Shown: positions 18,797 to 28,308, numbered from the stretch's first letter. The stretch is DNA of 64,000 bases from an uncultured Fastidiosipila sp. (GCA_947253875.1 CAMYAM010000010.1:1-64000); one strand, 5' to 3'. Translations and numbers: made by a program. Notes: generated from the sequence alone by a model not told the origin.

Positions 18797-20215
18797 TTAT
18801 TTACCTCCTTCACGTTTGCTTGCAGAGGTGAAGCGGTACAGGGTTAGAGCAACTACAGATAGTACAATAAATGTGAATATACCTATAACTGATCCAATGT
18901 TATAGAATTGATTATCAACAGTTAGTTTGTATAACCAAGTTACTAATAGATCTGTGTAACCTGCTGTTGAACCAAATCTTGCAGGACCACCACCTGTTAA
19001 TAAATAAATAACGTTAAAGTTATTTACGTTACCTGTAAATTGTGTGATTAAGAAAGGTCCCATAATTTGTAAAATGTATGGAAGAGTGATGTGTCTAAAT
19101 GTTTGAGTTTCACTAGCACCATCAATTCTAGCAGCTTCTCTAAATTCTTCAGGGAAGTTTTGGAGAATACCTGTGACTTGTAAAATAGTATAAGGAATAC
19201 CAACCCAAAGGTTAATAACTATAACCATTATTTTAGCAAGTGTAGGATCTGTCCAGAATGGAATAGGTTTATCAATTACATTTTGTGCAATTAAGAATAG
19301 GTTAACAGGACCATTAGCAGCGAGCATTTGTCTAATAACCAATAGTGAAACAAATTGTGGTACTGCAATAGTGGCAGCAAAACTTACTCTCCAGACACTC
19401 TTTAGTCTTGTACGCTTTCTATTAATCATCATGGCTAACAATAAACCAAAGATAAAGTTTAATGCAGTAGCAAAAACCGCCCAAATAATAGTCCAACCAA
19501 CTACTGGCCAGAATGTCTTACCGATTGCATTATTTAGTTGTAAAACTCTTGAGAAATTATCAAAACCAACCCAATCAAATAAAACTAAGCTACTAGTTTC
19601 TCTACTATAACTGGTAAAAGCCATTGAAATCATGAAAATTAATGGCAAGACTGAGAAGGTGAGTGTACCTAGAACTGGTAAAGATAATAATAATCCTTGA
19701 ATTCTATGATTAAATAAAGATTTTATATCTAATGCGAAAGAAGCAGGTTCGAAGCCTTCATTTTTTATGTATTCAGCTTTGTAAGAACTGCGTACAGATG
19801 ATCTCCAAATGAAAATAAAGGCGATTGTAATACAAATTGTAATTACACCCCATAACAAAATAAGAACAGAGTTATGACCTGCCTGGTATTCGTATATTGC
19901 TTTATCTGGATTCCAAACTTCTTGTTGTTTTAGCCATCCTAATGATCCAAATAATGATAAGTTCTCTAAACCGCTTGTGATCATGAAATAAATGTATAGC
20001 ACTTGAGTTACTAACCACAAAAAGCCTTTTATAACTTGACCGTAGACAATATTACCAAATCCCATAATTAAAAATGAAATTTTACTCGCCCAGTTTCCTT
20101 TGAGAAGAGCATTTTTAACGGTCCAAGGCACATTTTCTGTTTGGTTATTTAATCTATAAGCACGAGCGATGTCTTCTTTTTCACGTTTCTGATCGTGAGT
20201 TAATGTTCTGTGCAT
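18797..20215 (-). CDS. malF: Maltodextrin ABC transporter permease MalF-type
   Basis: This is the partner permease of MalG. The EAA loop is seen in EAARIDGASETQTFRHI. At 472 residues it is of the long MalF kind: a cytoplasmic N-terminus, two early membrane segments (about 45-80 and 118-140), then a six-segment core beginning near residue 175. This resembles MdxF of Bacillus more than short sugar permeases. A GGAGG ribosome binding site is seven bases before the ATG. A hairpin terminator separates it from malE, so part of the transcripts should stop after malE. Confidence 0.93.
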   Translation of the reverse strand: MHRTLTHDQKREKEDIARAYRLNNQTENVPWTVKNALLKGNWASKISFLIMGFGNIVYGQVIKGFLWLVTQVLYIYFMITSGLENLSLFGSLGWLKQQEVWNPDKAIYEYQAGHNSVLILLWGVITICITIAFIFIWRSSVRSSYKAEYIKNEGFEPASFALDIKSLFNHRIQGLLLSLPVLGTLTFSVLPLIFMISMAFTSYSRETSSLVLFDWVGFDNFSRVLQLNNAIGKTFWPVVGWTIIWAVFATALNFIFGLLLAMMINRKRTRLKSVWRVSFAATIAVPQFVSLLVIRQMLAANGPVNLFLIAQNVIDKPIPFWTDPTLAKIMVIVINLWVGIPYTILQVTGILQNFPEEFREAARIDGASETQTFRHITLPYILQIMGPFLITQFTGNVNNFNVIYLLTGGGPARFGSTAGYTDLLVTWLYKLTVDNQFYNIGSVIGIFTFIVLSVVALTLYRFTSASKREGGK

Positions 20216-20250
20216 CTATATGCCTCCTAACTATAGAGATTGCAAAGATT

Positions 20251-20285
20251 TATAAAAAAGATGCCTGCAATAAGCAGGCATCTTA
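20251..20285 (-). terminator. Intercistronic terminator/attenuator between malE and malF
   Basis: On the minus strand, aagatgcctgc and gcaggcatctt form an 11-bp perfect stem with a five-base loop, followed by a run of six T. Such leaky terminators behind a binding-protein gene give more binding protein than permease. Confidence 0.85.
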
Positions 20286-20324
20286 ATAGACCTTAGCTTA
20301 TTAAATAAAATTTTTATTCGTAAA

Positions 20325-21614
20325 TTAATCTAGTACAGATGAGTTAATTTGTTTATTAAATTCATCTACATATTTCTCTACGTTATCGTGTTTGATTTCA
20401 CCACTAGCTAATTGTGTACCGAAGTTTGCAGCTGGATCCCACCATTGACTCATTTTTGCGACGAATGGTTGAGGGAATGATGTATTTGACATTGTGTTAA
20501 TCTCTGCTACTGCAACTTCATTAGCTTGTACTGCTGGATCTTTTAATAAATCTTTGTGAGCAGGAATAACATTTCTAGTTTCAAAGTGAGATTTTTGTGC
20601 TTCTGGACGAGCTAACCATTGAGCAAATTCCATTGCTAATGCTTGGTCTTTTGAGTGAGGGTTTACACCAACTGCTTTAGTCGCAGCGAAAGCTTTCAAT
20701 TGCATGTCTTTGCCATTGATCTTAGCTGTAGGTAATTGAGCTGCACCCATATTATCTCCAAGTTTTTCTTTTACGTTTTTGGCATCCCATGAACCTGAGA
20801 AGATTGCATCAATATCTTTACCTAAACCACCAATACCGAAACCGTTTTGATCAGTTACGAAGAAGTTTTTGTTTGCTACTAAATCTACTAAGTAGTGACC
20901 TACTTGATAACCTTTTTCGCCACCAAAGTCGATACCAGCTTCATTATCTGTACTATCACCAAACATTGTTCCACCGTTAGCTAGGAAGAATGCTTGGATA
21001 TACCATGAGTTTTGTAGAGGGAATTCAACTCTACCTTTTTCTAGCATAGTATCTAGACTCTTAATATCTTCTTCAGAGAATACTGATTTATCGTAGTACA
21101 TAAACCATGTGTTTGATGTGAATGGGAATGCGTATAAAGCATCATCAACTGTAAGTGATTTTACATAGTTTTCAGAGTTAGATGCTTTGACATCTTCTTC
21201 AAATTTACCGCCTAAACGAGCTAATGCTTTACCTTCAACTAATTCACGAGTTTGGTCGCTAGCGAATAGGTAAACGTCAGCAGCTGCTGCAACGTCTTTT
21301 AGAACTTCAGTTTTTGCATCTGGTTCAGCAACTGTACCAAATTCAAATTTAACATTGTAACCTTTTTCTTTGTTGAATTCTTCAGCTTGTTTCTTCAACC
21401 AGTCACCGCTTGCTTCAGCTAAATCCTCAGCTGGACCCCAAACTAGTAATTTCTTTTCTGATTTATCTTCAGTCTTGTCTGAAGTTTTGCTATCAGATTT
21501 TGAGGGTGCATTTTCTTCACCACCTTTTTTACCAGGCTTAGAATTACAAGCGACGAGGCCTAGTGATAAAACTAATGCAAGTGCACCTGCAGTAATTTTC
21601 TTTAGATTATTCAT
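20325..21614 (-). CDS. malE: Maltodextrin-binding lipoprotein MalE-type
   Basis: This is the extracytoplasmic solute-binding protein of the ABC importer. The signal peptide ends in lipobox LVAC with lipidated Cys23, and a Lys/Ser/Glu-rich linker follows. The mature part has family-1 binding-protein features (KLLVWGPAEDLAE, then FPFTSNTWFMYYDKSVF, then IFSGSWDAKNV). The aromatic residues that usually stack on sugars are present. The ATG has a CGGAGG ribosome binding site. It is the first gene of the operon, with a long upstream region holding the likely promoter and a palindromic site. Substrate as maltodextrin is inferred from the amylase and MalQ context. Confidence 0.9.
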   Translation of the reverse strand: MNNLKKITAGALALVLSLGLVACNSKPGKKGGEENAPSKSDSKTSDKTEDKSEKKLLVWGPAEDLAEASGDWLKKQAEEFNKEKGYNVKFEFGTVAEPDAKTEVLKDVAAAADVYLFASDQTRELVEGKALARLGGKFEEDVKASNSENYVKSLTVDDALYAFPFTSNTWFMYYDKSVFSEEDIKSLDTMLEKGRVEFPLQNSWYIQAFFLANGGTMFGDSTDNEAGIDFGGEKGYQVGHYLVDLVANKNFFVTDQNGFGIGGLGKDIDAIFSGSWDAKNVKEKLGDNMGAAQLPTAKINGKDMQLKAFAATKAVGVNPHSKDQALAMEFAQWLARPEAQKSHFETRNVIPAHKDLLKDPAVQANEVAVAEINTMSNTSFPQPFVAKMSQWWDPAANFGTQLASGEIKHDNVEKYVDEFNKQINSSVLD

Positions 21615-21722
21615 TTTACTTTTTCCTCCGTTCTTTTGATAAATTGTTAATCAAAAATTGCGCAGTAAGGTCTTAAATCTGCTTATTCGAAACAAATTAT
21701 CACTAAATGAATTATTGCATTT

Positions 21723-21753
21723 ATTATACATTAGTAAGTAAAAATATCTACAA
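21723..21753 (-). promoter_or_regulatory. Probable malE promoter
   Basis: On the minus strand there is a perfect TATAAT (21723-21728) and TTGTAG (21748-21753), with a long 19-bp spacer. The long spacer would suit a promoter needing an activator. Confidence 0.5.
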
Positions 21754-21799
21754 TTATTTTGTTTAAATGGACAATTTTTACAAAATACTGGGAATTGAT

Positions 21800-21814
21800 T
21801 GTGCAAAGTGCACA
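21800..21814. promoter_or_regulatory. Palindromic operator candidate TGTGCA-AAG-TGCACA
   Basis: A perfect 6-bp inverted repeat with a three-base spacer lies about 47 bp upstream of the putative malE -35. A further half-like element (ttgtgca) is at 21831-21837. No sugar regulator gene is in the window. Confidence 0.4.
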
Positions 21815-21833
21815 GTAAAATTAGCGATAATTG

Positions 21834-21895
21834 TGCATAAAAATAAATAACTGCTTATGTATTATCTAGAATCAGTTAAACGCATAAACAGTTAT
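21834..21895 (-). terminator. Terminator of the RNase J gene
   Basis: On the minus strand, ATAACTG-t-TTATG pairs with CATAA-g-CAGTTAT across a 23-base loop, then ttattttta follows. The stem is AT-rich. Confidence 0.55.
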
Positions 21896-21952
21896 ATTGA
21901 AATTTGAAATTTTTGAGCTTAATTTTTAATTATAAAGAAGCATCAACCTAAA

Positions 21953-23968
21953 TTAATCTTCATGTTTTAGAACCGAAACTAAAGTTACTGGTTTTCTTCC
22001 AGTACGGTTATAGAAAAAGTTCAGTAATTCATTTCTGAATTGTCTGGAACGTAAATTGTTTACTAGATTCTGATTATCCTTATTCTTATTAATGTATCTG
22101 ATAACAAAATCAGAGATTAGAGAATTAGCATTGTCTTCATCACTTTCAAGAAGCGCACCATAAGACAGAACTTCAGGTCTGTTAATTAAATTGTGGTTTT
22201 CGTCTAAAGTTAGGGCAACGGAGAGAATACCGTCAGAGCTCAAATCTTTTCGTTGACGTAGAACTAAACTATCATTAACTGTAGCAGATTGTCCATCAAT
22301 AAGTACCGCATCAGCAGAGGTATATCCACTGATTCTAGCTGCTTTCTTATCTATTTCTAAGATATCTCCATTATTCAAGATGAAAACATTATCAGCAGGC
22401 ATTCCTAATTCAACAGCTAATTTAGCATTCATATAGAGCATACGATATTCACCATGAGCAGGGATGAAGTACTTGGGCTTAATCAATGTATGAAGTAACT
22501 TATGCTCCTCACGATTAGCGTGACCAGAAACGTGAACTTCAGAGATAGAGCTATAAACAACTTTAGCTCCACGTTTGTAAAGTTCATTAATAACTTGATA
22601 AATAGGTTTCTCGTTTCCAGGAATAGGTGTAGCAGAGATAATAACAGTATCACCTTCAACAATTTCAACAGAACGATGCTCCGCATATGCCATCCTTGTT
22701 AGAGCGCTCATTGGCTCACCTTGACTGCCTGTTGAGATAACGCATACTTGATCGTCTGGCAAATTGTTAACTTCATCAAGTTCAATTAAAGTGTCATGTT
22801 TCATTTTGATATAGCCTAATTTATTTGAGGCTTCAAAAACATTAAGCATACTGCGACCAACTAATGCTACTTTTCTGCCATTATTTTCGGCAGCAGTGAT
22901 AATTTGTTGTACACGAGAGGTATTTGAAGCGAAAGTAGCAACGAAGATTCGACCTTCAGCCTTAGAGAACTCGTGCTCGAAAGTTTCACCTACTGTTTTT
23001 TCTGAAACTGTATAACCATCACGTTCAATATTTGTACTCTCACTGATAAAGCAAAGAACACCTTCTTCACCCAATTCAGCAAAACGAGCTAAATCTATAG
23101 GATCTCCAGTTACAGGAGTAAAGTCAACTTTCCAGTCTCCTGATAAAATAACTGTACCAATAGGAGATTTAATGGCTAGAGCAAAAGCATCAGCTATACT
23201 GTGGTTAACTGTAACAAATTCTACTTCGAAACAACCAGCTCTACGTTTTTCCCTTGGTAGTACTACGTTTAAATCTGAAATATAATCGGTAAGTCCAAAT
23301 TCTTCAAACTTGCTTTTTATAAGTTCTGCAGCGATTTTTCCAGCATAAATAGGTACATGTTTTTTTATCTTTTTGATTAAGAATGGAAGACCACCAATAT
23401 GATCTTCGTGACCATGAGTTAGGAAAATGGCTCTTAATTTATCAATGTTTTTTTCTATATAACTATAATCAGCAATGATTGTATCGATTCCAGGTTCATC
23501 GTCACCTGGGAACATTTGTCCACAGTCGCCGATGATCATATCGTTTCCAAATTCAAAAACATTAGTATTTTTACCAACTTCACACAGACCACCGAGAGGA
23601 ATAATCTTCAAAGTATCGTGGCCTAAATTCTCTGTGCTTTCTTCGAGTTTAGTAGCTTGACGAATTTTAGTACCCCTATAAAACCCTTTTCTTTGTGGGG
23701 CAAGTTGAAGTTGAGGAGAGTAGACCAAATTTGCTGAATGAACCTCTGAATAATTTGATTCTAACGGCTTAGTATTTTTAGCTTTTTGTTTTTGTAAATC
23801 TGCTATCCTACTGCTTAAACTTGAAGTGGATGGACTATTATTATTTTGACTTTCAGAATCTTCTACAATCTTTCTTGGAATAAATTTTGATTTCTCAGTT
23901 TTTGAATTCATCCTAACTGGACTGTTAGTATTATCGTTAGTGTTAGTATTATTATTGTTTTTTGACAT
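21953..23968 (-). CDS. rnj: Ribonuclease J with Asn/Ser-rich N-terminal extension
   Basis: RNase J is an endo- and 5'-3' exoribonuclease central to mRNA decay in Bacillota. The metallo-beta-lactamase motif HGHEDH is at about 185-190. SGDWKVD, the beta-CASP region and the C-terminal VSGHANREEHK and PAHGEYR motifs are also present. The catalytic fold begins near residue 118 (TLKIIPLGGLCEVGKN), so there is an extension of about 110 residues that is rich in Asn, Ser and Lys and likely disordered. Typical RNase J1 is about 555 residues; this one has 671. The ribosome binding site AAAGGA fits the listed ATG, so the extension is probably real. Confidence 0.93.
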   Translation of the reverse strand: MSKNNNNTNTNDNTNSPVRMNSKTEKSKFIPRKIVEDSESQNNNSPSTSSLSSRIADLQKQKAKNTKPLESNYSEVHSANLVYSPQLQLAPQRKGFYRGTKIRQATKLEESTENLGHDTLKIIPLGGLCEVGKNTNVFEFGNDMIIGDCGQMFPGDDEPGIDTIIADYSYIEKNIDKLRAIFLTHGHEDHIGGLPFLIKKIKKHVPIYAGKIAAELIKSKFEEFGLTDYISDLNVVLPREKRRAGCFEVEFVTVNHSIADAFALAIKSPIGTVILSGDWKVDFTPVTGDPIDLARFAELGEEGVLCFISESTNIERDGYTVSEKTVGETFEHEFSKAEGRIFVATFASNTSRVQQIITAAENNGRKVALVGRSMLNVFEASNKLGYIKMKHDTLIELDEVNNLPDDQVCVISTGSQGEPMSALTRMAYAEHRSVEIVEGDTVIISATPIPGNEKPIYQVINELYKRGAKVVYSSISEVHVSGHANREEHKLLHTLIKPKYFIPAHGEYRMLYMNAKLAVELGMPADNVFILNNGDILEIDKKAARISGYTSADAVLIDGQSATVNDSLVLRQRKDLSSDGILSVALTLDENHNLINRPEVLSYGALLESDEDNANSLISDFVIRYINKNKDNQNLVNNLRSRQFRNELLNFFYNRTGRKPVTLVSVLKHED

Positions 23969-24173
23969 ATTTATCCTTTCTCATGTTTTTATATAATGTT
24001 TTAAATAAAATTAATTTACAATTTGAAGTTTGATGTAAACTTTAGTTACAAGCGGGTTTAAGTTTTGCATTAGTCTTAATCCATGTATAATTTAATCTAA
24101 GTTATATCAATTATAGACTTTAAGCATGATTGTGTAAAATGGTAAAGATTAGGACGGAAAAGGACCTTGAGGC

Positions 24174-24202
24174 TTGCAAGTCTAAGTACATTGTGGTAAT
24201 AT
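24174..24202 (+). promoter_or_regulatory. Probable rpsT promoter
   Basis: TTGCAA and TAATAT are separated by exactly 17 bp, and the -10 ends about 60 bases before the rpsT ATG. Confidence 0.5.
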
Positions 24203-24264
24203 TCTCAAGCTTATAAATAAAAGCTATGAAAAATTAGTAATAGAATTTTAAAAGGAGGGAAAAC

Positions 24265-24528
24265 ATGGCAAATCTTAAATCAGCAATTAAGAGAGTTAGA
24301 ACAGCAGAGCGTAAGACAAATGTTAACAAAGCTCAACGTTCAAAAATGCGTACTGCTTTGAAAAAAGCTCGTATAGCTGTTGAAGAAAATGCAGAAGATG
24401 CTGAAGAAACTGTTAAAGAAGCAGTTAAAATTTTAGATAGAGCAGCTACAAGAGGACTTATATCCAAGGCCAAGGCATCAAGACATAAGTCACAATTGGC
24501 AAAAGGATTAAATTCTAATAAGGCTTAA
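24265..24528 (+). CDS. rpsT: 30S ribosomal protein S20
   Basis: This is a small basic protein of 87 residues, the normal S20 length. It has the typical start ANLKSAIKRVRTAERKTNVNKA and helical Lys/Ala-rich body. It binds 16S rRNA early in 30S assembly. An AAAGGAGGG ribosome binding site precedes the ATG. It is a single-gene unit with its own promoter candidate and a strong terminator, divergent from the RNase J gene. Confidence 0.97.
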   Translation: MANLKSAIKRVRTAERKTNVNKAQRSKMRTALKKARIAVEENAEDAEETVKEAVKILDRAATRGLISKAKASRHKSQLAKGLNSNKA

Positions 24529-24621
24529 TCTAAATTTCTTAGATGATATTAAATTAAGTTTATCCTTTGAAGTTCTAGAGTTTAGAGGATATGAAATTTA
24601 TTAGTTATCATGATGATTAAT

Positions 24622-24652
24622 AAAACCTCTCTGTTAAAGAGAGGTTTTTCTT
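24622..24652 (+). terminator. Terminator of rpsT
   Basis: aaaacctctct and agagaggtttt form an 11-bp stem with a five-base loop, followed by T-rich sequence. It also faces the end of the convergent peptidase gene. Confidence 0.88.
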
Positions 24653-24682
24653 TTGCTTAAAGGTAAAAACAGAGAAATCAAC

Positions 24683-25645
24683 TTAATATGAATAAGTCCA
24701 AATGTTTCTAATTTGGTCTTCAAGTTCAGCATAGGAGAATGATCTAAAAGAATTGTGAATATTAAATGGATCGAAAATTAAATAATCACCATTTGCATCT
24801 ATATCATGTATAACTACGAAATGTCCTTGACTGGTAAAGTGACCTGGGCCTAGAACTAAGATTATTGGTTTACCTGCTAATAGGGCTTCATCAATTACAG
24901 GTTTATGAAGGATTAAAGTTTCAACAGTTAGACCTAATTTTTCGGCACCTTCGCTCATTAACATCCATGAAGAACCATTGCCATCAAGAGCGTACCCATT
25001 AGCTGTGGCAAATTCTCCCATAGATTGTGGTGTCATATCTTTATCACCAGTTAGGTGAGTATAGACCATAGTTAGAGCAGTAGGTCCACAACCAGAGATA
25101 CCGAATTCTGCTCCTGCATATTCTGTATAACCCCAACGTTGATCCCATTGAGAGAAGTATGGCATTGCGTACTCAGGGAAAGGATCATATCCAGGATCCT
25201 TGGCATAAGAACCTGGATTCTCCAATAAACTATGAGCAAAAAACTCTATAACGGATGGGTTTCTTTTGCTTTGAATATGATTACCATCGCTAAATTCATC
25301 ATAGTGCTCATTATATATTTGTTTTGCAATTTCACTTGGTTCGAGTAAATAAGGGTCATAAGTTTTATCTAGTTTGTTCAGGTTCGGCTCCGAAGAAGCA
25401 TTGTTTGAATTATCAGAATTTTCATCTTCACCATTATTAGAGTTATTAGATTGTTTGTTTTTATCAGAAGTTGTATCTGTTTCAGGTTGATGTTTAGATT
25501 CTTGGGAAATGTTTGGTGTATCATGATGTAATAAACTTTTCTTTATATTAGGGTAAATAATATATATGGCAACAATAAGCGCACTTATTATTGCCATAAC
25601 TACAATTACTCTTGATATAAGAGAAGAAAATCCTCTTTTTTTCAT
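24683..25645 (-). CDS. Membrane-anchored C39-like cysteine peptidase
   Basis: One N-terminal membrane segment (about residues 12-31) is followed by an Asn/Ser/Asp/Glu-rich linker to about residue 95. An extracellular peptidase C39_2-type domain comes next. A Cys-His-Asp set can be seen: C186 in GISGCGPTA, H275 in GHFVVIHD and D292 in IFDPF. The closest general class is the papain-like C39 family without an ABC transporter; substrates of this class are mostly unknown. It is the last gene of tmcAL-tyrS-peptidase, 30 bases after tyrS. A role in wall or peptide turnover is only a guess. Confidence 0.85.
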   Translation of the reverse strand: MKKRGFSSLISRVIVVMAIISALIVAIYIIYPNIKKSLLHHDTPNISQESKHQPETDTTSDKNKQSNNSNNGEDENSDNSNNASSEPNLNKLDKTYDPYLLEPSEIAKQIYNEHYDEFSDGNHIQSKRNPSVIEFFAHSLLENPGSYAKDPGYDPFPEYAMPYFSQWDQRWGYTEYAGAEFGISGCGPTALTMVYTHLTGDKDMTPQSMGEFATANGYALDGNGSSWMLMSEGAEKLGLTVETLILHKPVIDEALLAGKPIILVLGPGHFTSQGHFVVIHDIDANGDYLIFDPFNIHNSFRSFSYAELEDQIRNIWTYSY

Positions 25646-25675
25646 AAATTATTACCTTTTAATTTTTTATTAAAA

Positions 25676-26914
25676 TTAGTCAACTAATAGAACACGGAAG
25701 TGATTCTTTTTACCTTTTCTAATAATGATTTCATTGTTAACCAAATCTTTGTCGCTTAATTCATATTGGACATCATTAATAATTTCATCATTTATACGAA
25801 CAGCATTTTGTTGTACCATGCGGCGAGCTTCACTATTTGATTTGGTCAAGCCTGCATCAGTCATTACTTGTAGTAGAGGTAGACCTTGAGCTAATTCTTT
25901 CCTGTTTACCTCTAAGCTTGGCATATCATCAGTTCTTCCTTCGCCTGAGAAAATATCTAGAGCTTGTTGTTCAGCATGTTTGGCTTTCTCTTCACCGTGA
26001 ACGGTTTTTGTTACTTCAAATGCTAAAACTTTCTTAGCTTCATTAATTTCTTGACCTTCAAGTTTTTCATATTCAGCAATTTTGTCCATAGGTAGGAAGG
26101 TGAGAAGCTTCATACAGTTAATTACATCTTCATCATCAATATTTCTCCAGTATTGGTAAAACTCAAATGGACTTGTTTTCTCTTCGTTTAACCAAAGCGC
26201 ACCGCTGGCAGTTTTACCCATTTTTTCACCGTTGCTCTTGACTAATAGGTTAGTGGTTAAGCCTAAGGCATCATGCTTACCGGTTTTTCTTCGGATTAAT
26301 TCAGTACCAGCAAGAATATTTGACCATTGGTCGTTACCGCCAAGCTCAACTTTAACATTATGGTCTGTATAAAGTCTGTAGAAGTCATATGCTTGAATTG
26401 TCATATAGTTAAATTCGAAGAATGTTAAACCTTCATCTAGACGACGTTTGTAGGCATCGGCAGCTAGCATTTTATTAACTGTAAAATGAGGACCGACTTC
26501 ACGTAAGAATTCAATATATTTCAAACCTAATAGCCAGTCTGCATTGTTAACTATCATACCTTTACCTTCGGAGAAGTCTAATAGGATTTCCATTTGTTTA
26601 GCAAATTGGTTAACGTTGTGTTCAATAACTTCTGGAGTAAGCATTTTACGCATGTCAGTTCTACCAGAAGGGTCACCAATCATACCAGTACCTCCGCCAA
26701 GTAGAGCAACAGGGAAGTGTCCAGCACGTTGTAAGTGAGCCATAACCATCATTTGGATAAAGTGACCTACGTGTAAACTATCTGCAGTTGGATCAAAACC
26801 GATATAAAAACGGACACCAGGTTTTGCGAAAATTTCTTTTAGCATTTCTAAATCTGTGCTTTGTGCAATGTACCCACGTTCGATTAATGTATCGATAACA
26901 TTTTGATTTTCCAT
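25676..26914 (-). CDS. tyrS: Tyrosyl-tRNA synthetase
   Basis: This class I synthetase charges tRNA-Tyr. The HIGH-type motif is in SLHVGHF, the KMSKS-type loop in GEKMGKT, and an S4 RNA-binding domain forms the C-terminus (TKSNSEARRMVQQNAVRIND). The 412-residue length is normal. An AGAGGA ribosome binding site lies upstream. No T-box leader can fit, because only 35 bases separate it from tmcAL. It lies between tmcAL and the peptidase gene and is probably co-transcribed with both. Confidence 0.97.
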   Translation of the reverse strand: MENQNVIDTLIERGYIAQSTDLEMLKEIFAKPGVRFYIGFDPTADSLHVGHFIQMMVMAHLQRAGHFPVALLGGGTGMIGDPSGRTDMRKMLTPEVIEHNVNQFAKQMEILLDFSEGKGMIVNNADWLLGLKYIEFLREVGPHFTVNKMLAADAYKRRLDEGLTFFEFNYMTIQAYDFYRLYTDHNVKVELGGNDQWSNILAGTELIRRKTGKHDALGLTTNLLVKSNGEKMGKTASGALWLNEEKTSPFEFYQYWRNIDDEDVINCMKLLTFLPMDKIAEYEKLEGQEINEAKKVLAFEVTKTVHGEEKAKHAEQQALDIFSGEGRTDDMPSLEVNRKELAQGLPLLQVMTDAGLTKSNSEARRMVQQNAVRINDEIINDVQYELSDKDLVNNEIIIRKGKKNHFRVLLVD

Positions 26915-26949
26915 ATCAATTTCATCCTCTTTTCAATTTTATTTTTTTC

Positions 26950-28308
26950 TTATTTAATGTAAATATATTCCTTATAAATTCCTTCGCCTTCTTTTTGATA
27001 AAAGAGCTTATAAAGAGCATCAGCGTTTAAATTTAGCTGTTGTTGTATTTTACTAGTTTTAAGATTATTATTCAATCTTTCTAACAAATCAGAGTTTTTA
27101 ACAGTTATTGGCAAAGTAGCAAGCTTACGCATGAGCTTCATGAGGTATCTACCATTTTTATCAACGGCTAAAACATTTATAAAAGCTGGGCCATCATTTC
27201 TTATAGCTTGCCAATCCGTTTCTTTTATATTCAGCAAAAGACTAAGGGCAGCACGTTTAATTCTAGTTTCAACAAAGTACTTGTTGGAAATTTCTTGAAA
27301 TAAGTTTTCACGTAAAACTTCATTATATTTAGATTCGGTTTGGGAACCAGAGAAAAGATAAGATTCACTAACATTCTTGATCCTATTGGCTAAATCAGCA
27401 GAGAAATCCCTATAAAGAATTAGTTCATCTACAGAGGTAGTTAGAACTCTAGCTAGGAACATTTCAATATAAGTCTCATATTGACAATAGTTTGGCGCAA
27501 TAACACGAGCTAAAACTATAGGATTTAAATAGTTTTCAAGTTTTAAGAAACGCATTGATTTTCTGTGCTCAGCAGTGTTTGTTTCAAGCAAAATTTCCCT
27601 AATGGCAGATGCAGAGAGACTGAAATTATCAGCTTTTTCTAAGCTGTTTTCAGCAGCACCTTTTCGAGGTGAGAGATGTAGCTTAAGTGGTCGAGAACCT
27701 TGTGATTTTCTTATTTCGTTTTCTGCTTTAATTGCTAACGAATATTCTAGTGCCAAGATATTATTAGATTTTTTTAGAAGACTTTGAATTTCATCTTTAT
27801 AAAGACTTAAACTTTCAGTGTTTGAATCTTGATCTTTCCCTAATAGTTCAGCCAAACTTAAACTTCTGGCTTCCGCAAAATTTTTCCCTTGGTCTAAGTA
27901 GTTTCTCAATAGTTCTTTAAAGTCAGCAGACTCATTGTGCAAAATTTGACTAACTTTATCAAAAAAATTATTGGATCGAATTATCTCAGCATCTTCAGCT
28001 CCAGCCACAACTGTATCAACAATGCCTAAGCTGCTTATTAGTTTAATGGCAGCACTAGCAAATTCTTTGGCGCTAGCACTAGCAAAACTTACCGGTAATT
28101 CAATAACCATTGCTGCACCAGATTTTACTGCATCTTCCGCACGCTCATATTTGGAATAAAGAGCAGGCTCACCTCTCTGGACAAAGCTGCCACTCATTAC
28201 CAAAATAATTCTACAATCTTCTCCAAATGTATTTTTTACATATTCAATTTGATACAAATGCCCCAAATGCATAGGGTTATATTCTGTAATTATCGCTACT
28301 GTTTTCAT
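26950..28308 (-). CDS. tmcAL: tRNA(Met) cytidine acetate ligase TmcAL
   Basis: TmcAL uses ATP and free acetate to form N4-acetylcytidine at the wobble base of elongator tRNA-Met. The nucleotidyltransferase start is clear: TVAIITEYNPMHLGH (HIGH-like), then MSGSFVQRGEPALYSKYERA. The C-terminal part is helical. I chose the ATG at 28308, giving MKTVAII, the usual family start. An upstream in-frame TTG at 28326 would add six residues but has no spaced ribosome binding site. The gene is divergent from pta-ackA, whose products set the acetate level, and it heads the tmcAL-tyrS operon, so two tRNA functions are paired. Confidence 0.92.
   Translation of the reverse strand: MKTVAIITEYNPMHLGHLYQIEYVKNTFGEDCRIILVMSGSFVQRGEPALYSKYERAEDAVKSGAAMVIELPVSFASASAKEFASAAIKLISSLGIVDTVVAGAEDAEIIRSNNFFDKVSQILHNESADFKELLRNYLDQGKNFAEARSLSLAELLGKDQDSNTESLSLYKDEIQSLLKKSNNILALEYSLAIKAENEIRKSQGSRPLKLHLSPRKGAAENSLEKADNFSLSASAIREILLETNTAEHRKSMRFLKLENYLNPIVLARVIAPNYCQYETYIEMFLARVLTTSVDELILYRDFSADLANRIKNVSESYLFSGSQTESKYNEVLRENLFQEISNKYFVETRIKRAALSLLLNIKETDWQAIRNDGPAFINVLAVDKNGRYLMKLMRKLATLPITVKNSDLLERLNNNLKTSKIQQQLNLNADALYKLFYQKEGEGIYKEYIYIK

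Larger units (their letters stand above)
21615..21952 (-). other. 338-base intergenic region between malE and the RNase J gene
   Basis: No gene was seen here. From the malE side it holds a ribosome binding site, a probable promoter (-10 at 21723-21728, -35 at 21748-21753), a TGTGCA palindrome at 21800-21814, and the RNase J terminator at 21834-21895. Confidence 0.7.

Noticed and set aside
26915..26949. T-box leader of tyrS
   Set aside because: Only 35 bases separate it from tmcAL, too short for a T-box. The same holds for lysS, 18 bases after greA.
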